64,000 nucleotides of DNA from contig NW_001914868.1 in assembly GCF_000208925.1 (NCBI RefSeq), forward strand, positions 86,232 through 150,231, given 5' to 3'. A program made the translations under genes and the position numbers. Shown here piece after piece: positions 9,121 to 20,095 of this stretch. The notes below the pieces were generated by a model. It saw only the letters and a program-made list of their open reading frames with translations. It ran no database searches and had not been told where the DNA came from. This stretch comes from Entamoeba histolytica HM-1:IMSS. Lineage: Eukaryota > Evosea > Mastigamoebida > Endamoebidae. Position 1 is the first letter of the stretch, and every line of letters starts with the position of its first letter.

Positions 9121-10272
9121 ATGGAAAAGCAAAACCAAAAGGTAGAAAACGTGATGAAACAAGAGAGGTGGTGGATGGGTAATAATGGAGAACAAGTACG
9201 TGTATTAGCACCTATGGTAGGAATAGTTTGTTTTATTGTATAATAAAATGAATGTACGATTAATATTGATATATAGTGTACAATTAGTTATAGGAGTATG
9301 GCTCTTGATGCAGGAGCAAGTGCTGTATTTACTGAGGAGTTAGTCTCAAAACGGTTATGTGAATGTAAAAGAGTGGAAAATTCTGGGATTATTCAATATA
9401 TTCACAAAAATGATGTTATGCTTACTTTAAAACCAGAACAACAATCAAAAACAATACTTCAATTAGGGACATTTGATGTTGAAAGTTCAGTTAAATGTGT
9501 TTCATTAATCCAAGAGGTATGTGGAATTGACATTAATTTAGGGTGTGGAATGTGGTTTAGTACTAAAGGAGAAATGGGACAAGCACTTGTTGATAATAGA
9601 GATAAACTTGAAAAAATCGTTAAAGCTCTTGTTGGATTAAGTAAACCTATATCAGCAAAGATTAGACTTCAACAAACCCATGAAGAAACATTAGAATTTA
9701 TTCAATGGTTATATTCATTAGGAATAAGCATTATCAGTTTACATGGAAGACATCACAAAGAGTTATATGGTGTTGATTGTGATTGGGCAGAGTTAGAGAA
9801 ATTGGTTAAGGATTGTCCTTATGATCTTATTCTCAATGGAGATATTTGTAAACAAGAAGATATCACTAAATTACTTTCATTTGGAAAGAATGTTAGAGGG
9901 GTGATGATTGGAAGAGGATCAGGAATACATCTTGGATTATTTAATCCACAAGGAGGAGATTATGTCTTTGATGAGAGTAAGACTAAAATGAGAATGACTG
10001 ATTTTATTCAAAGGGCAATAAAAGATGGATTGAGGTTCACAAAAATTAAATTTGTTCTTCTTCAAATCATTAGATATGAGAAGGATTATCCATTCGGGTC
10101 ATGGAGAAGAGAAAAAACAACACTTAAACTTAATCAAATAAATCAACGCATTTCATCATCAAAAACTATTGAGCAATTGATTGATGCAATATCCCTTCCT
10201 GAGTTGAAGAAAGAATTTATCCAATCACAAAACACAAACAAGAGTATTGAAGAAGAAAAAAAACTAAAGTAA
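9121..10272 (+). CDS. DUS2: tRNA-dihydrouridine synthase, DUS2 type, two exons
   Basis: FMN-dependent enzyme that reduces uridine to dihydrouridine in the tRNA D-loop (position 20 for DUS2). Rebuilt as join(9121..9225, 9277..10272), 366 aa; the 51-nt intron begins GTTTGT and ends TATAG. Joining restores the FMN-site start LAPMVGICTISYRSMALDAG, matching the family pattern APMVxxGTxxxRxLALxxGA. Alternative acceptors nearby (9287, 9293) give the wrong phase. Other motifs: the catalytic cysteine in NLGCGMWFSTKGEMG (the family has NxGCP, so the proline is replaced by glycine), KIRL, a SLHGRHHKELYG segment where the HGR motif is expected, LNGDI and MIGRGSG. The C-terminus is basic and lacks the double-stranded RNA-binding domain of animal DUS2. 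The start is the first ATG of the open leader exon. Confidence 0.88.
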
Positions 10273-11277
10273 AAGTGATAAATCATATTAATAGAATATT
10301 TTTGTTATTTGAAATTAAAATTTTTGTTATTTTAACAACATTTATTCAGATTTAACGACGGTAAATAACAAGAGTTTATTATATATATTGAACTATTAAC
10401 AAGTTTATAATTAACACATTCAATTAAAGTAACTATTCGTATTGTTACTTTGTTGTTTTTTTAACTACTGTAAATAAATACAATTCTCATTGTTAGATAA
10501 CAAAGAGAAGAAAATAGACTAAAAAACATCAACACATTCTTGATTAATAACTATTTTAACTAATTTCTTGAATATAGATAAAGTTTCTAAGTATTTGAGC
10601 TCATTCATACGTATTCAAAAGAGTTGTATTGATCTTGATTATTACATAAACCATTTGAAGAGAATATAAAAACAAGAAAAAGAGATATTGTTTGAAAAGT
10701 ATGTTTTTAATTGATGATATTAACATTCGTATAAATGAATTGTTAACAAAATAATAGTTTTTGTGATTAATAAAAGAAAGAGTTGAGAGAGATTGATATA
10801 ACATATTTTTTTAAATGAATTAAACACACAGTAAAAATATTTGTTATAATGTTAAGAATAGAAAATTTGTGAGTAAAGACAAAAGAGAATAGATGGATGT
10901 TATATATAACAAAAATAACAATAACAAAGGTTATTTTAATTTTTCGTTCAGCGTTGGAATCAATTAAGATTCTTCGCACGATTGGTTAAATAAATTGTCT
11001 TCCTAATTGACCAATCAATAATTTTGAGATTAGAAAGAACTAGGAAAACAAGTAATTGTCCACTCACCATAACGCTTTTGTAGAAAAGGATAAGTTGTAA
11101 ATAATAATTTAAAAAACTAAAAAGAATAGTACTAATTGTGAACAACTCACAGACCGATCACTATTTTTAGAGAAAAAGAAATTATAAATCTATATAAGAA
11201 AAGCTAATAGCGAATAGTTCAGGAGAGAAAATAAAGAGAAAAGATCTAATGACTAACAATCATCTCAACACTATCAA
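10273..11277. other. Intergenic region upstream of the bZIP gene
   Basis: 1005 bp with only short, low-complexity minus-strand open frames (10601-11145) that look like chance. The last 350 bp before the bZIP gene are of higher complexity, with several ATTGG/CCAAT pentamers between about 10950 and 11020, and probably form its promoter and leader. Confidence 0.45.
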
Positions 11278-11715
11278 ATGACCAAGATTGCATCTGCATT
11301 TAATTATAAGATCTATCGATTATCTGACCAAAAGATTATTGATGTGGATTACACCAGATTATTACCTGAGAAAATCCTCACAAAAATGTCAAAAATAGAG
11401 TTTAGGTGTTATTTGAAAGAAGTTAAGAAAAGAGAAATGCCATTATCACAACAAGAAATTCTTTTAATTAAAAAAATTGATAAGAGAATCAGAAATAAAG
11501 AAACAGTAAGAAAGTCAAAGAAAAGATTTAAAGAAGATTTTGTTTTTGAAAAGGAACAATATGAAATTCTCTATCATAAATACCAAGAAGTTAAACAGAA
11601 AAATTTAGAAATTATTAAATTATTAGAACAATGTGGTCATTCAAATGATACTGTTTGTCAACTAAAAGATCAAATGAATAATCTTAACCACAATTTTGTT
11701 CAATTTGAAATCTAG
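11278..11715 (+). CDS. bZIP-type DNA-binding protein
   Basis: A 145-aa protein with a basic region followed by a heptad-type helix. The sequence KRIRNKETVRKSKKRFK (about residues 68-84) fits the bZIP consensus NxxxVRKSRxK seen in C/EBP- and CREB-like proteins, with the invariant asparagine and the basic cluster at the correct spacing. It is followed by a predicted coiled coil with Phe/Tyr/Leu/Val at heptad positions (FEKEQYEILYHKYQEVKQ). The second half of the zipper (NLEIIKLLEQ) is short. Its likely role is sequence-specific transcription factor in the nucleus. The N-terminus, including LPEKILTKMSKIEF, has no recognised domain. Long, complex upstream DNA is consistent with a regulated gene. 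An unrelated coiled-coil protein remains possible, but the basic-region match is good. Confidence 0.7.
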   Translation: MTKIASAFNYKIYRLSDQKIIDVDYTRLLPEKILTKMSKIEFRCYLKEVKKREMPLSQQEILLIKKIDKRIRNKETVRKSKKRFKEDFVFEKEQYEILYHKYQEVKQKNLEIIKLLEQCGHSNDTVCQLKDQMNNLNHNFVQFEI

Positions 11716-12939
11716 TTTATTATTTCTTTCTAATATATTCAATACAGAACATCTTTCTTAAAGAAAACTTATTAGAAAAAAGACAAGAAGAAAAAGAAGC
11801 AATAAAGTTGAATATATTTATTTCTTCCTTGACAAGCTCCTATGTCTATAACAGTTTCTAATTCTTTGAATTAAAGATATTTTTCTAATCATTTTTTTTT
11901 TGTTATCTTTTGTTTAGTACATCATCTTTTCTTCCTTTTTGGTTTTAAATAAGATTGTTTTAATTATCACAGAATTTGATACATTTATTTGTGAGTCTAA
12001 CTCTTGTAAACAATCCACTTAATATATCCTTTAATAATTTAGTATAACTTCATTAAAGTAAAGATGTTTCATGATGTTGTTCTATTTTATATATTATTTT
12101 TTATTTTATAGACTAATAATCAAAATAAACATTACTTTAAGATATAAAGATTTTCACAAATATAAAAATATTCAACTAATTTGTTAATTCCTTTTTATCT
12201 ATTTCATTATTTAAATGAATCAAATGTTGTAACTTCATTTAATTAATATTTTAGTATTTTGGTAATAATAAATATTAGAAATGGATTAATTCAACATTAT
12301 TTAGTGTGTTTTCAAAACTGAACAATATCAGACTGAATATATATATTGAAAATATAACTTATACTTTCATTTTAATTCTACTCTGTGTGACAAATAGATT
12401 TTAATTCAAATAAGCACCACATTATATCTTAATTGTTTCTTTTAATCTTTCAAATTGTTACAAAGGAAGTGTCAATAATTTAATTAATAAATGAATAATT
12501 ATTGAGCGAAATAAATAAAAATTACTTAATTAAGTGTTAATAGATTTTTCATATATTCTTCCATGATCAGAAGATACTAATCCCATCTCTTCGCTGTTTA
12601 AAAAAGAGTAATCTTTTTGTTTAACTTATCATTTATGTTTGTCTTGCAAATTGAGAAAATCACTTCTTTGTTTTATTTTTTCCTATTAATTTCTTCTCAT
12701 CCTTCTTCACTTATTCCTTCTTTTTAACCTTTTGTTTATTTTCTATCTTAATTTTAAACATTTTCTTTTTCCTTTTTTCTTAATTTTATGAATGAGAGAA
12801 AAGACTATTTCATTCCCACTATATTATTGTGTTTAATTTTCTTTTAGTCTTAACCACATCTTAGCACATAATTTTCTTTGGATAATATATATTTCTTTAA
12901 TTTATTTATTAACAAATATCATTCTTATATTACAATATG
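11716..12939. other. Intergenic region, nothing recognised
   Basis: About 1.2 kb of AT-rich sequence without an open frame longer than 60 codons and without an RNA gene that I can identify. It precedes the decayed fragment at 12940-13245. Confidence 0.5.
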
Positions 12940-13245
12940 TAATATTCTATCAGAATATCTTGCTCCCCCCTTTGCAGCTTTACCTAATACATTTCTAATT
13001 CAAAAAATACCATCATAATCAGATAATAACTGGGAGAGTTGAAGAGTGAATTGTATTAATGTTTGTGTGTAGTGTTTCAGATGTGCTACCTTCGATCTAA
13101 ATGATAGAAATTTTAATAAAAACGAACTAGTTCTGAAAATAGAAACTCCTCCATTCTTTGTTATCCATATTATACAAAGTATTTGAAGTTTTGTCTTAAA
13201 CTTTATGAAACTGTACATAATTCTTCTAATGACTCAATTGCTCTT
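12940..13245 (-). pseudogene. Decayed protein-coding fragment, family unknown
   Basis: One minus-strand frame reads like protein interrupted by many stops, most of them TAA or TAG where Gln, Lys or Glu would fit. Recognisable pieces are AIESLEELCTVS, SLRQNFKYFV, RMEEFLFSELVRFY, NFYHLDRR and VKLQRGEQDILIEYY. A second frame supplies a long uninterrupted middle piece (KVAHLKHYTQTLIQFTLQLS) that joins well between them, implying at least two frameshifts as well. Base composition is richer in G and C than the surrounding spacer. Both ends fade into spacer, so this is a remnant of part of a gene. No family is recognised; the helical character would suit a coiled-coil or BAR-like protein, but that is speculation. 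Confidence 0.4.
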
Positions 13246-13567
13246 GTTTAACAAAAAAAGAAATGTTTAGACTAAGACATTTTATAAGTTTATTTTTAAC
13301 AAACAAATGGTACTGTTAAATCTAACAAACAGTGTGTGATTTGGTAGTGGTGTTAAAAGAAAATGAATTGGTTATATTTTTAATAAAAAATAAACATTGG
13401 TAAATTATTTGTAGGTATTTTACTACAAAGTTAGAAACATACAAAAAAATATGAAGTTAAATGATCATAACACACTGAATTAATTATTTGTTACACTTTA
13501 TTTTTTACAGACTCTCACCAACATATTTATCAGTCCAATCTTAAATACAAACAATAATAAAAAATGT

Positions 13568-14740
13568 TTAATTAAGCCCAAGAGATAGTTTGCAAGTTAA
13601 TATATCTTTTTCTTCTCCAAGATGTTTTCCAACTGCATCAGAAAGTTTAACACAACCTACAAACTCATTTTCATCATATTCTTTTGCTTTCAAAAGTTTC
13701 ATAACAATGTTTAAAGGTTTATTATTATTACCAGTGTCACAAGTAAAATGAGTTCCAATACCAAAGCTGCAATTGATTTTTCCTTTACAATAATTTTGTA
13801 ATTCAATAGCTTTTTCATAAGTCAGACTATCACTGAAAACAATGTTTTTGGTCATTGGGTCAATACCCATCTTCTTATAAAAAGCAATAGCTTTGTCAGC
13901 AAAAACAAATGGAGATTCACTGTCATGTCTAATACCATCAAAACTCATGGCAAGTGGTCTGTCAAATTCTCTAAAGAATACATCAGTTGTGAATGTATCA
14001 GTTAAAGCACAACACAAATACCCTCTGTACAAATCTCTCCATCGAGTAAGTCCTAAAGCATTAGCCCCTTTATATCCATAAGCAGCAGCATGGAACATCA
14101 TCCATTCATGTGGATGAGTTCCAATAGGTTTAAGGTTATATTTCATTGCTAAATAAACGTTAGATGATCCAATAAAGTTGTTACCTGAATTTTCTTTTAA
14201 TGTTTTCACAACAACGTCGTGAACTTCTTTAGAAAATCTTCTTCTTGTTCCAAAATCACTATATTTACATCCTGCTTCAGTAAGTTTTTTTGCTTTCAAT
14301 TCAGTAGTTTTGATGACATAATCCATATCAGCAGTATGATGAGTCATTTTTTGATATAATTCACTTACAATAGCCAATAAAGGAACTTCCCATAAAGTCA
14401 TTCTGTACAAATACCCAGTACAGTCTATATGCAATTTATTGTTAATAACTTCAATCTTAACTTCTTTTGGGTCATAATGAAAATTCTTAATAAATTCAAT
14501 ATATGTTGGAGGTAAATATTTAAGGGTTTTAAGGTATTCAACTTCTTCTGTTGTTGTACTTATAGATGCCATTTCATTTATCTCTTTCTGTAACACCTCA
14601 GCAAAGCCATCAGGAAAATTCATTAAATTACGGTCTCTAAAAGAAAAAACACCAGAGGCATAAGGATACAAACAAAAATAACCATTACTTACAGTAAATT
14701 TATACAAATCATTATCAAGTATACTTGTAATAATTGGCAT
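13568..14740 (-). CDS. Nicotinate phosphoribosyltransferase
   Basis: Converts nicotinic acid and PRPP to nicotinate mononucleotide, the entry step of NAD salvage in the Preiss-Handler pathway; cytosolic. The start is placed at 14740 (MPIITSILDNDLYKF, the conserved N-terminus), although the frame is open 25 codons further upstream. The 390 aa carry TLWEVPLLAIVSE, SDFGTRRRFS, FIGSSN, the GTHPHEW motif with the phosphorylatable histidine (H211), RHDSESP, VFSDSL, SFGIGTHFTCD and PLNIVMKL. All these are typical of the bacterial PncB-type branch, and the length matches it (about 400 aa) better than the longer animal NAPRT. Lateral acquisition from bacteria is plausible but not shown. The flanking spacers are unremarkable. 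Confidence 0.92.
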   Translation of the reverse strand: MPIITSILDNDLYKFTVSNGYFCLYPYASGVFSFRDRNLMNFPDGFAEVLQKEINEMASISTTTEEVEYLKTLKYLPPTYIEFIKNFHYDPKEVKIEVINNKLHIDCTGYLYRMTLWEVPLLAIVSELYQKMTHHTADMDYVIKTTELKAKKLTEAGCKYSDFGTRRRFSKEVHDVVVKTLKENSGNNFIGSSNVYLAMKYNLKPIGTHPHEWMMFHAAAYGYKGANALGLTRWRDLYRGYLCCALTDTFTTDVFFREFDRPLAMSFDGIRHDSESPFVFADKAIAFYKKMGIDPMTKNIVFSDSLTYEKAIELQNYCKGKINCSFGIGTHFTCDTGNNNKPLNIVMKLLKAKEYDENEFVGCVKLSDAVGKHLGEEKDILTCKLSLGLN

Positions 14741-14955
14741 CTTTAAACAAGTGAAATAATAAATATTTTTTTTTAAAAAAAGTGAATATAAAACAGATAA
14801 ACAATGTGGAAACACGTGGATTCTTAATTTTTTCTTTTTTTGTTCAAATCAAATTGTTTTTCTAATAAAGTAGAAGTTTTTAAACATACAAAAAAAAGTA
14901 TTTTAAAAGAGATGAATTAAACATTCTTCTTATGTTTTTTCATAAAGCATTTGAA

Positions 14956-17724
14956 TTATTTTCCTCTTGGTTCATATAACAATGAAAGATCATAAATTAA
15001 CTTATCTGGTAAATATAATGGATTGGATATGTATTGATATAAAGGTTGGACAACTGGGAATGTATAAGGGTATTGTTGGAATTTCAAATAGTCTGTAACT
15101 TTCTCATTTGCTAATTGATGACGATAGAAATTAATTAATTTACATTGAACACCACCTACATCATAATCAAAAGTAGCTTTTGCTCCTTCAATGATAAAAG
15201 TTAAATCTTTACCAATAACAGAAATAAACGGTACACATCTATCTTTAAGACTACTTAAATGATTTCTGTATAAGAGATAATTTGATTCAAGTCCAAGCCA
15301 TTTATTTAATTTGTCTAATGTTTTTTGAGCTGATACTGGTAATTCAGCCCGTGTTTTCTTTAGTCTAGAAATACTAGAATATGCTTCAATACCAACATAA
15401 ATACCTGCTAATGAATGGAAGTTATTCATATTAAATAATACTTCGGCTACATTAATTAATTTGGTCATCATCTTTGCTCTATTATTTAAGTCAGGGAATG
15501 AAAGAATTAAGGATGCTACCCAAAAACATATTTCATTCACTCTATCAGACATTCTCATAACATTTTCTGCTCTATATCTTAATTCATTTTTAGTAAATAC
15601 ATCAGAATTATAAAGTTCTGATGGCTGAATAGTCTTATAAATATTATAATCTACCATAGTCAATTGTCTTGCGATTTCAACTTCATCCATCATAGCAATA
15701 AGCATAGTTGGTGATATATGTTCATCAGGAATAAAGAAATCAATTGGTGGAATTAAGAAACTTGTAATTTGTTTACTTCTTTCATTAACTCTTCTTTTAA
15801 GTTGTTCTTTAAGAGTTTTAGTACTATCATTAACTCCTAATTCATTATCAAGGAAACGTTGAGCTTCTTCAATAACAGATTCATCACACTCTTCAAAAGC
15901 ATCAAGTAATAATCCTTTTAATGCAATAACAGTACGAACTTTAATTTTTTTAGCAATTGATAAAGCGTCTTCATTCATTCTAGAATCTTTAGATTGTTCA
16001 TTAGAATTTGTTTCATCAATAACGTATTTTGTTGAATCAATAACGAATTCTTTAGGAACTCTATATCGTTCAATTAATTTTTGTAACACGGTTTTAGAAT
16101 TTGTGAAATATGGAAATGAACACATAAATACTCTGTTAAAATCATTATTAATCAATCCAGGACTTGTTAATAATTCAATAAATCTATTTAATGAACCTCC
16201 ATCTACTGTATGTTTTGCTTCATCATATTTAAGTTTTTTAACACTTCCATTTAATTCTTCCCATAATGGATCTTTATCTTCTGTTTCTTTAGTTACTGTA
16301 GATGATTTTTGCATAGTAGCAATTTTATGAGCAGTAGCAACTGCATTAATATAACTACTTAATGTATCAATAATTCTAATAAGAACATCACTTGTTTCAA
16401 CATACAATAACTTTTCTTTTTCAAATCTTTTTGAATCAAATGTAATGCATCCATTATTCCCGGAATTAGGTGATGATGGACTATTTTTATTTTCATAATA
16501 ATTACATTCTTCAGAACTTTTTGGTTTCATTTTTGCAATAGTACCTGCAAGAACAATAAGTTCTGATGTTAATGCACGAACAGAAAGTGCTTTGTCATAA
16601 AAAGTTTTTTCTACTTGTCCAGCTTTAATTTGTGTTCCAACACCATTAAAAGCATCAATCATTGCTGAATCAATGATTGGTTCAATTGACTTATTTTTAA
16701 CTAATTCCTTTGAGTCAGTTAATAATTTAACAAATGGTGTAATTTCTGTTTTATAATTCTCAACAAAAATTGATGAATCTTCTCTAAAAACAATTGGTTC
16801 ATCAATAGCACGTTGAGCTGCATCAAATAATTTTACTACTTCTCCTCTTAATGTCTCACATCTTACACTAAATTCTACAGAAAATGAATTATCATCTTTA
16901 TTTACTAATACTAATGAACCAAAACATAATGCATCTTCACTACATGCAGCAACTGCTGCTGCTTGTTCACTCATATTAAGAATTACTTCTTCAAATCGTT
17001 TAACATCACTATCGTTAGCATCACGTAATATGATATCTCCTGGTGCAATTTTTGAAGTAACTCTAAAAGCAGTAGAAGTTTTTCTTAAATGAATTGATTC
17101 ATAATTAGTAGTTTTTAATAATTCTGCAGTTGAAGTATCTGGAATTAAAGAATCTCCATCTAATTCATCATGTAATTCATTAAGTTTAGAAGCTAATTGA
17201 TCAATAATTTCATCTGTTGAAATTGATTCATTTTGTTTTAACATATTTGAAATAGTTTCAGCATATTTAGTAAATTCAGTATTCTTTCTATTTTCAAAAT
17301 CAGCACTATAATCTGTAACAGCTAATGTTTGATGTGATTTTTCTCTTAATCTAATAACAGCAGTCTTTGATCTTTCTCTTCTAACACTAAGTTTAAATGA
17401 ACCCTTTATATCTTCTCTTTTATTTGTTCCATTAAATTCTTTAGTAAGTACTTTCTTTTCTTCTTCACTAATTTCAAGTTTTAATTCATTAATTTCTTTT
17501 TGAAGTTGTTTTAATTCTTCTTCTTTCTTCAATATTTCTTCTTTTGTGACTTCTGGTACTACCATTTCTTCTAATCTCTTTTTTAATGTCCCTTTTAATG
17601 ATAATATATCATTATACTTATTTGTGGTTTCATTTATCTGATGTTCTAATAATTTGAGTTGTTCTTCCATTTTACTTTCAGCTGTCATAACTTTTTTGTC
17701 TTTTTTTAGTTTTTTACAGTTCAT
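14956..17724 (-). CDS. Ras guanine nucleotide exchange factor (RasGEFN + CDC25 domains)
   Basis: A 922-aa activator of Ras/Rap-type GTPases. Residues about 15-105 form a coiled coil rich in Glu/Lys/Leu. A middle region (about 130-480), containing NMSEQAAAVAACSEDALCFG, has no clear domain. A RasGEF N-terminal domain starts near residue 510 (TVDGGSLNRFIELLTSP, FMCSFPYFTNSKTVLQKLIE). The CDC25 catalytic domain occupies roughly 680-915, recognised by IARQLTMVDYNIYKTIQPSEL, VASLILSFPDLNNRAKMMTK, FNMNNFHSLAGIYVGIEAYS and DRCVPFISVIGKDLTFI. The gene is intronless. The start may be the first ATG (17724) or the ATG 12 codons later (17688); the Lys-rich segment between them is not informative. Entamoeba encodes many such GEFs, linked to actin and phagocytosis. 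Confidence 0.88.
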   Translation of the reverse strand: MNCKKLKKDKKVMTAESKMEEQLKLLEHQINETTNKYNDILSLKGTLKKRLEEMVVPEVTKEEILKKEEELKQLQKEINELKLEISEEEKKVLTKEFNGTNKREDIKGSFKLSVRRERSKTAVIRLREKSHQTLAVTDYSADFENRKNTEFTKYAETISNMLKQNESISTDEIIDQLASKLNELHDELDGDSLIPDTSTAELLKTTNYESIHLRKTSTAFRVTSKIAPGDIILRDANDSDVKRFEEVILNMSEQAAAVAACSEDALCFGSLVLVNKDDNSFSVEFSVRCETLRGEVVKLFDAAQRAIDEPIVFREDSSIFVENYKTEITPFVKLLTDSKELVKNKSIEPIIDSAMIDAFNGVGTQIKAGQVEKTFYDKALSVRALTSELIVLAGTIAKMKPKSSEECNYYENKNSPSSPNSGNNGCITFDSKRFEKEKLLYVETSDVLIRIIDTLSSYINAVATAHKIATMQKSSTVTKETEDKDPLWEELNGSVKKLKYDEAKHTVDGGSLNRFIELLTSPGLINNDFNRVFMCSFPYFTNSKTVLQKLIERYRVPKEFVIDSTKYVIDETNSNEQSKDSRMNEDALSIAKKIKVRTVIALKGLLLDAFEECDESVIEEAQRFLDNELGVNDSTKTLKEQLKRRVNERSKQITSFLIPPIDFFIPDEHISPTMLIAMMDEVEIARQLTMVDYNIYKTIQPSELYNSDVFTKNELRYRAENVMRMSDRVNEICFWVASLILSFPDLNNRAKMMTKLINVAEVLFNMNNFHSLAGIYVGIEAYSSISRLKKTRAELPVSAQKTLDKLNKWLGLESNYLLYRNHLSSLKDRCVPFISVIGKDLTFIIEGAKATFDYDVGGVQCKLINFYRHQLANEKVTDYLKFQQYPYTFPVVQPLYQYISNPLYLPDKLIYDLSLLYEPRGK

Positions 17725-18016
17725 CTTTTTCTTTTTATTTTTTTATTATTTCTTTTTTTTTTTTATTACCAAAAACTATTTTAAATTTTTGTTTTCAAAA
17801 GAAAAATGTTTTTTTATTTTATTTTTTGTTTTTCATTACTCTTTTTTTGAATTAAATTATTGCATTCTAAAAATACATTTACATTTTTTTTTTCAAAGCC
17901 ACAAAATTTTTGAACCAAAAAAAAAATAACATCAAAAGATTTGAAAAAAAACTTACATGATTCAATAATCTGATTGGAATCTTATAAAGTCAAACCTCTC
18001 TTTAAATTAGTAAGAA

Positions 18017-18556
18017 ATGAGTGATAAGAAACCTACAAAATTGAAACAATGTCGAATGATGAATAGTCAATGTGATGTTGAAGCAATTCTCATAGCAATA
18101 TTAAATCAATATGTTAATCTAACAATAGCTAAACCCCAAAGAAAAACAACAGTGACCAAACAATTTATAAAAATAGTTAAAATTGATTTTTGTTCTGGAG
18201 ATGAAGTAGAAGTTCAAACATTCATTAGAAAAAGAGAAGATGAACTAATAACATCTTTAACAAAACAAGGAGTTAGTCAACAAACAGCTAAAAGAAGGAT
18301 GCAAGAAGCGAAAAGATGGGAGTTACTCCATTTATTAATGGATTTGGTAACTGAATACGGTTATACAGTTTATGCAGAAAATGAACAAAATTGTGGATTC
18401 GATGGAGAAGTTACAATTTCCTATCGAAACAAATTATTGTATTCAATAAAAGATATTAATAGAAAAGCACCTTCAATTAGAGACTATATTATGAATAAAG
18501 TAAATACTCAAATGGTTTCTTTAATTACAAGAGATGAGCTTAAAAATTTCTTGTAA
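18017..18556 (+). CDS. Unknown 179-aa helical, basic protein
   Basis: I do not recognise this protein. It begins MSDKKPTKLKQCRMMNSQCD and continues with a mostly helical, Lys/Arg/Glu-rich sequence; a tract near residues 70-100 (FIRKREDELITSLTKQG and AKRRMQEAKRW) looks like an amphipathic helix pair. There is no signal peptide, membrane segment or zinc motif. Codon use and the absence of stops over 180 codons support a real gene. The short T-rich and A-rich spacer on its 5' side (292 bp) is shared with the divergent RasGEF gene. A nucleic-acid- or protein-binding role is possible, but nothing specific supports it. Confidence 0.65.
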   Translation: MSDKKPTKLKQCRMMNSQCDVEAILIAILNQYVNLTIAKPQRKTTVTKQFIKIVKIDFCSGDEVEVQTFIRKREDELITSLTKQGVSQQTAKRRMQEAKRWELLHLLMDLVTEYGYTVYAENEQNCGFDGEVTISYRNKLLYSIKDINRKAPSIRDYIMNKVNTQMVSLITRDELKNFL

Positions 18557-19027
18557 TCTGATTTTTAAATCGCTTCTCTTCAAAATATTATGTTGTATTA
18601 TTCATTTTGTACTTTATCTCATTGGTTCTTTTGTTTTTTATTATTCTATTCATTTTCTATAAAACATTCAAACATTCTATTTTATCATTTTATAAATATC
18701 AAATTTTCTTCAACTCTTGATAAGTTTCTGTTTTAATATTTTCATCTGTTTTCTTTTTTTTTTGTAAAAAACAATGTCACAACTTTTCTTTAACTTATTG
18801 TTATGATACTCTCATTTTTAAATATTTTCTTATTTTCCTATTTTTAGATAATAATGTTTAAATAGAACAGTTTTAACAAAATTCTAAATAATGAATCTAG
18901 AGTATTACTCTTTCAACAAAATTGATATTTTTGTTCGTATTATTCGCCAATTAATTATCTCAAGATTGAAATTAAAACGAAAGGAAAAAGCTATATATTT
19001 TGTTGTTATATTTAATAAAAATATTTA
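18557..19027. other. Intergenic, nothing recognised
   Basis: 471 bp of T-rich sequence between two plus-strand genes; probably 3' end of one gene and promoter of the next. No RNA gene or repeat seen. Confidence 0.5.
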
Positions 19028-20095
19028 ATGATATTTCAACAATTATTGGAGAAATCAAATACATTAGTTCAAATATTTAAGGAAAAAAATATTCAATATT
19101 CCATCGTTGAACAATCACTTCCTCATCACCGTTTTTCTCCAGATCAATACCTCATTCTTTATTTCTCTCTTTGTATTTTTACATCAGTTGTTAACCAAAC
19201 ACTCTTTCTCTCCTTATCAATCTCTATTTGTATTTTATTCTTAACCAACAAAGTCTTTCATTATCTTGAATTTATTCTAACTCTTCTTAAACCATTCAAT
19301 TCTCAAAGTTATGTTGCCTGTTTTTCTAGTTATAACGGTTATTTTGTTAATGAAGACTATTTAAATCCATGGAAACCAACAACCCTAATTTATTGCCATT
19401 TACATCCTTTAAACAAACAATCATTACTTTTAGTTCTTCATATTGGAATATTAATACTTCCATTTATTGGAATTATTCATGGAGAAATTGGGGAAAAACT
19501 ACGTATTGTTATTTCTGTTATCTTCTTCTTTATTTCATGTTTCTTTGATATTCCACGAATTGACACAATAAATCAAGTATTTTCATGTCAGCTTCTCTTC
19601 TCAATTATGGAATTAATTCCACAAACACCAATTAATATGAATATAGTATTTGCATTTGTTGCAGGTAATCAAGTTAATACAAAAATGGTTCAGAATTTAA
19701 TTCTTATTTATGACCCTTCATTTATATTTTACGTATCTTCTTCTGATGACATAAAAATATCTCAGACTCATGGGTATTGGGAAATTCCATACCAACCAAT
19801 CTCTGTTCCTCTTCAACCTCTTCATTGTTCTGATAGACAAAACCAACTATTTGAATCATGTGATTTTCTTAATCAAAAACACCAACAAAATTTAAACATT
19901 TTATTCCATCATCATGCAAGGTACAGTATTAACCCATTTATTTCTCGTGCACAGGTACATTTTATTATTCAAAGAGGACATCACAAATGTAAACATAACA
20001 TTCTTATTGTTGATGGTCAACTAATTCTTTATTTACAAAGTTTTGCTCGTTACCTAGTATCTGTTCTTCAAGAAATTTCAACTTTTCAAAAATAA
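19028..20095 (+). CDS. Unknown membrane protein with 3-4 transmembrane segments
   Basis: A 355-aa protein with a soluble N-terminal part of about 45 residues, hydrophobic segments at about 46-75 (YFSLCIFTSVVNQTLFLSLS and following), 128-150 (LLLVLHIGILILPFIGII) and 158-172 (IVISVIFFFISCFFD), and a large hydrophilic C-terminal part. The C-terminal part contains NIVFAFVAGNQVNTKMVQNL and a His-rich stretch (CDFLNQKHQQNLNILFHHHA). The arrangement (membrane segments, then a segment resembling LLFVFTDGEE of M28-type peptidases) hints at a degenerate M28 peptidase-like domain, but the metal-binding residues are not evident. It converges on STI1 with 94 bp between stop codons. Function unknown. Confidence 0.65.
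   Translation: MIFQQLLEKSNTLVQIFKEKNIQYSIVEQSLPHHRFSPDQYLILYFSLCIFTSVVNQTLFLSLSISICILFLTNKVFHYLEFILTLLKPFNSQSYVACFSSYNGYFVNEDYLNPWKPTTLIYCHLHPLNKQSLLLVLHIGILILPFIGIIHGEIGEKLRIVISVIFFFISCFFDIPRIDTINQVFSCQLLFSIMELIPQTPINMNIVFAFVAGNQVNTKMVQNLILIYDPSFIFYVSSSDDIKISQTHGYWEIPYQPISVPLQPLHCSDRQNQLFESCDFLNQKHQQNLNILFHHHARYSINPFISRAQVHFIIQRGHHKCKHNILIVDGQLILYLQSFARYLVSVLQEISTFQK

Noticed and set aside
10601..11145. Three minus-strand frames of 61-70 aa
   Set aside because: Overlapping, in different phases, rich in Ile/Phe/Tyr; most likely chance in AT-rich spacer.
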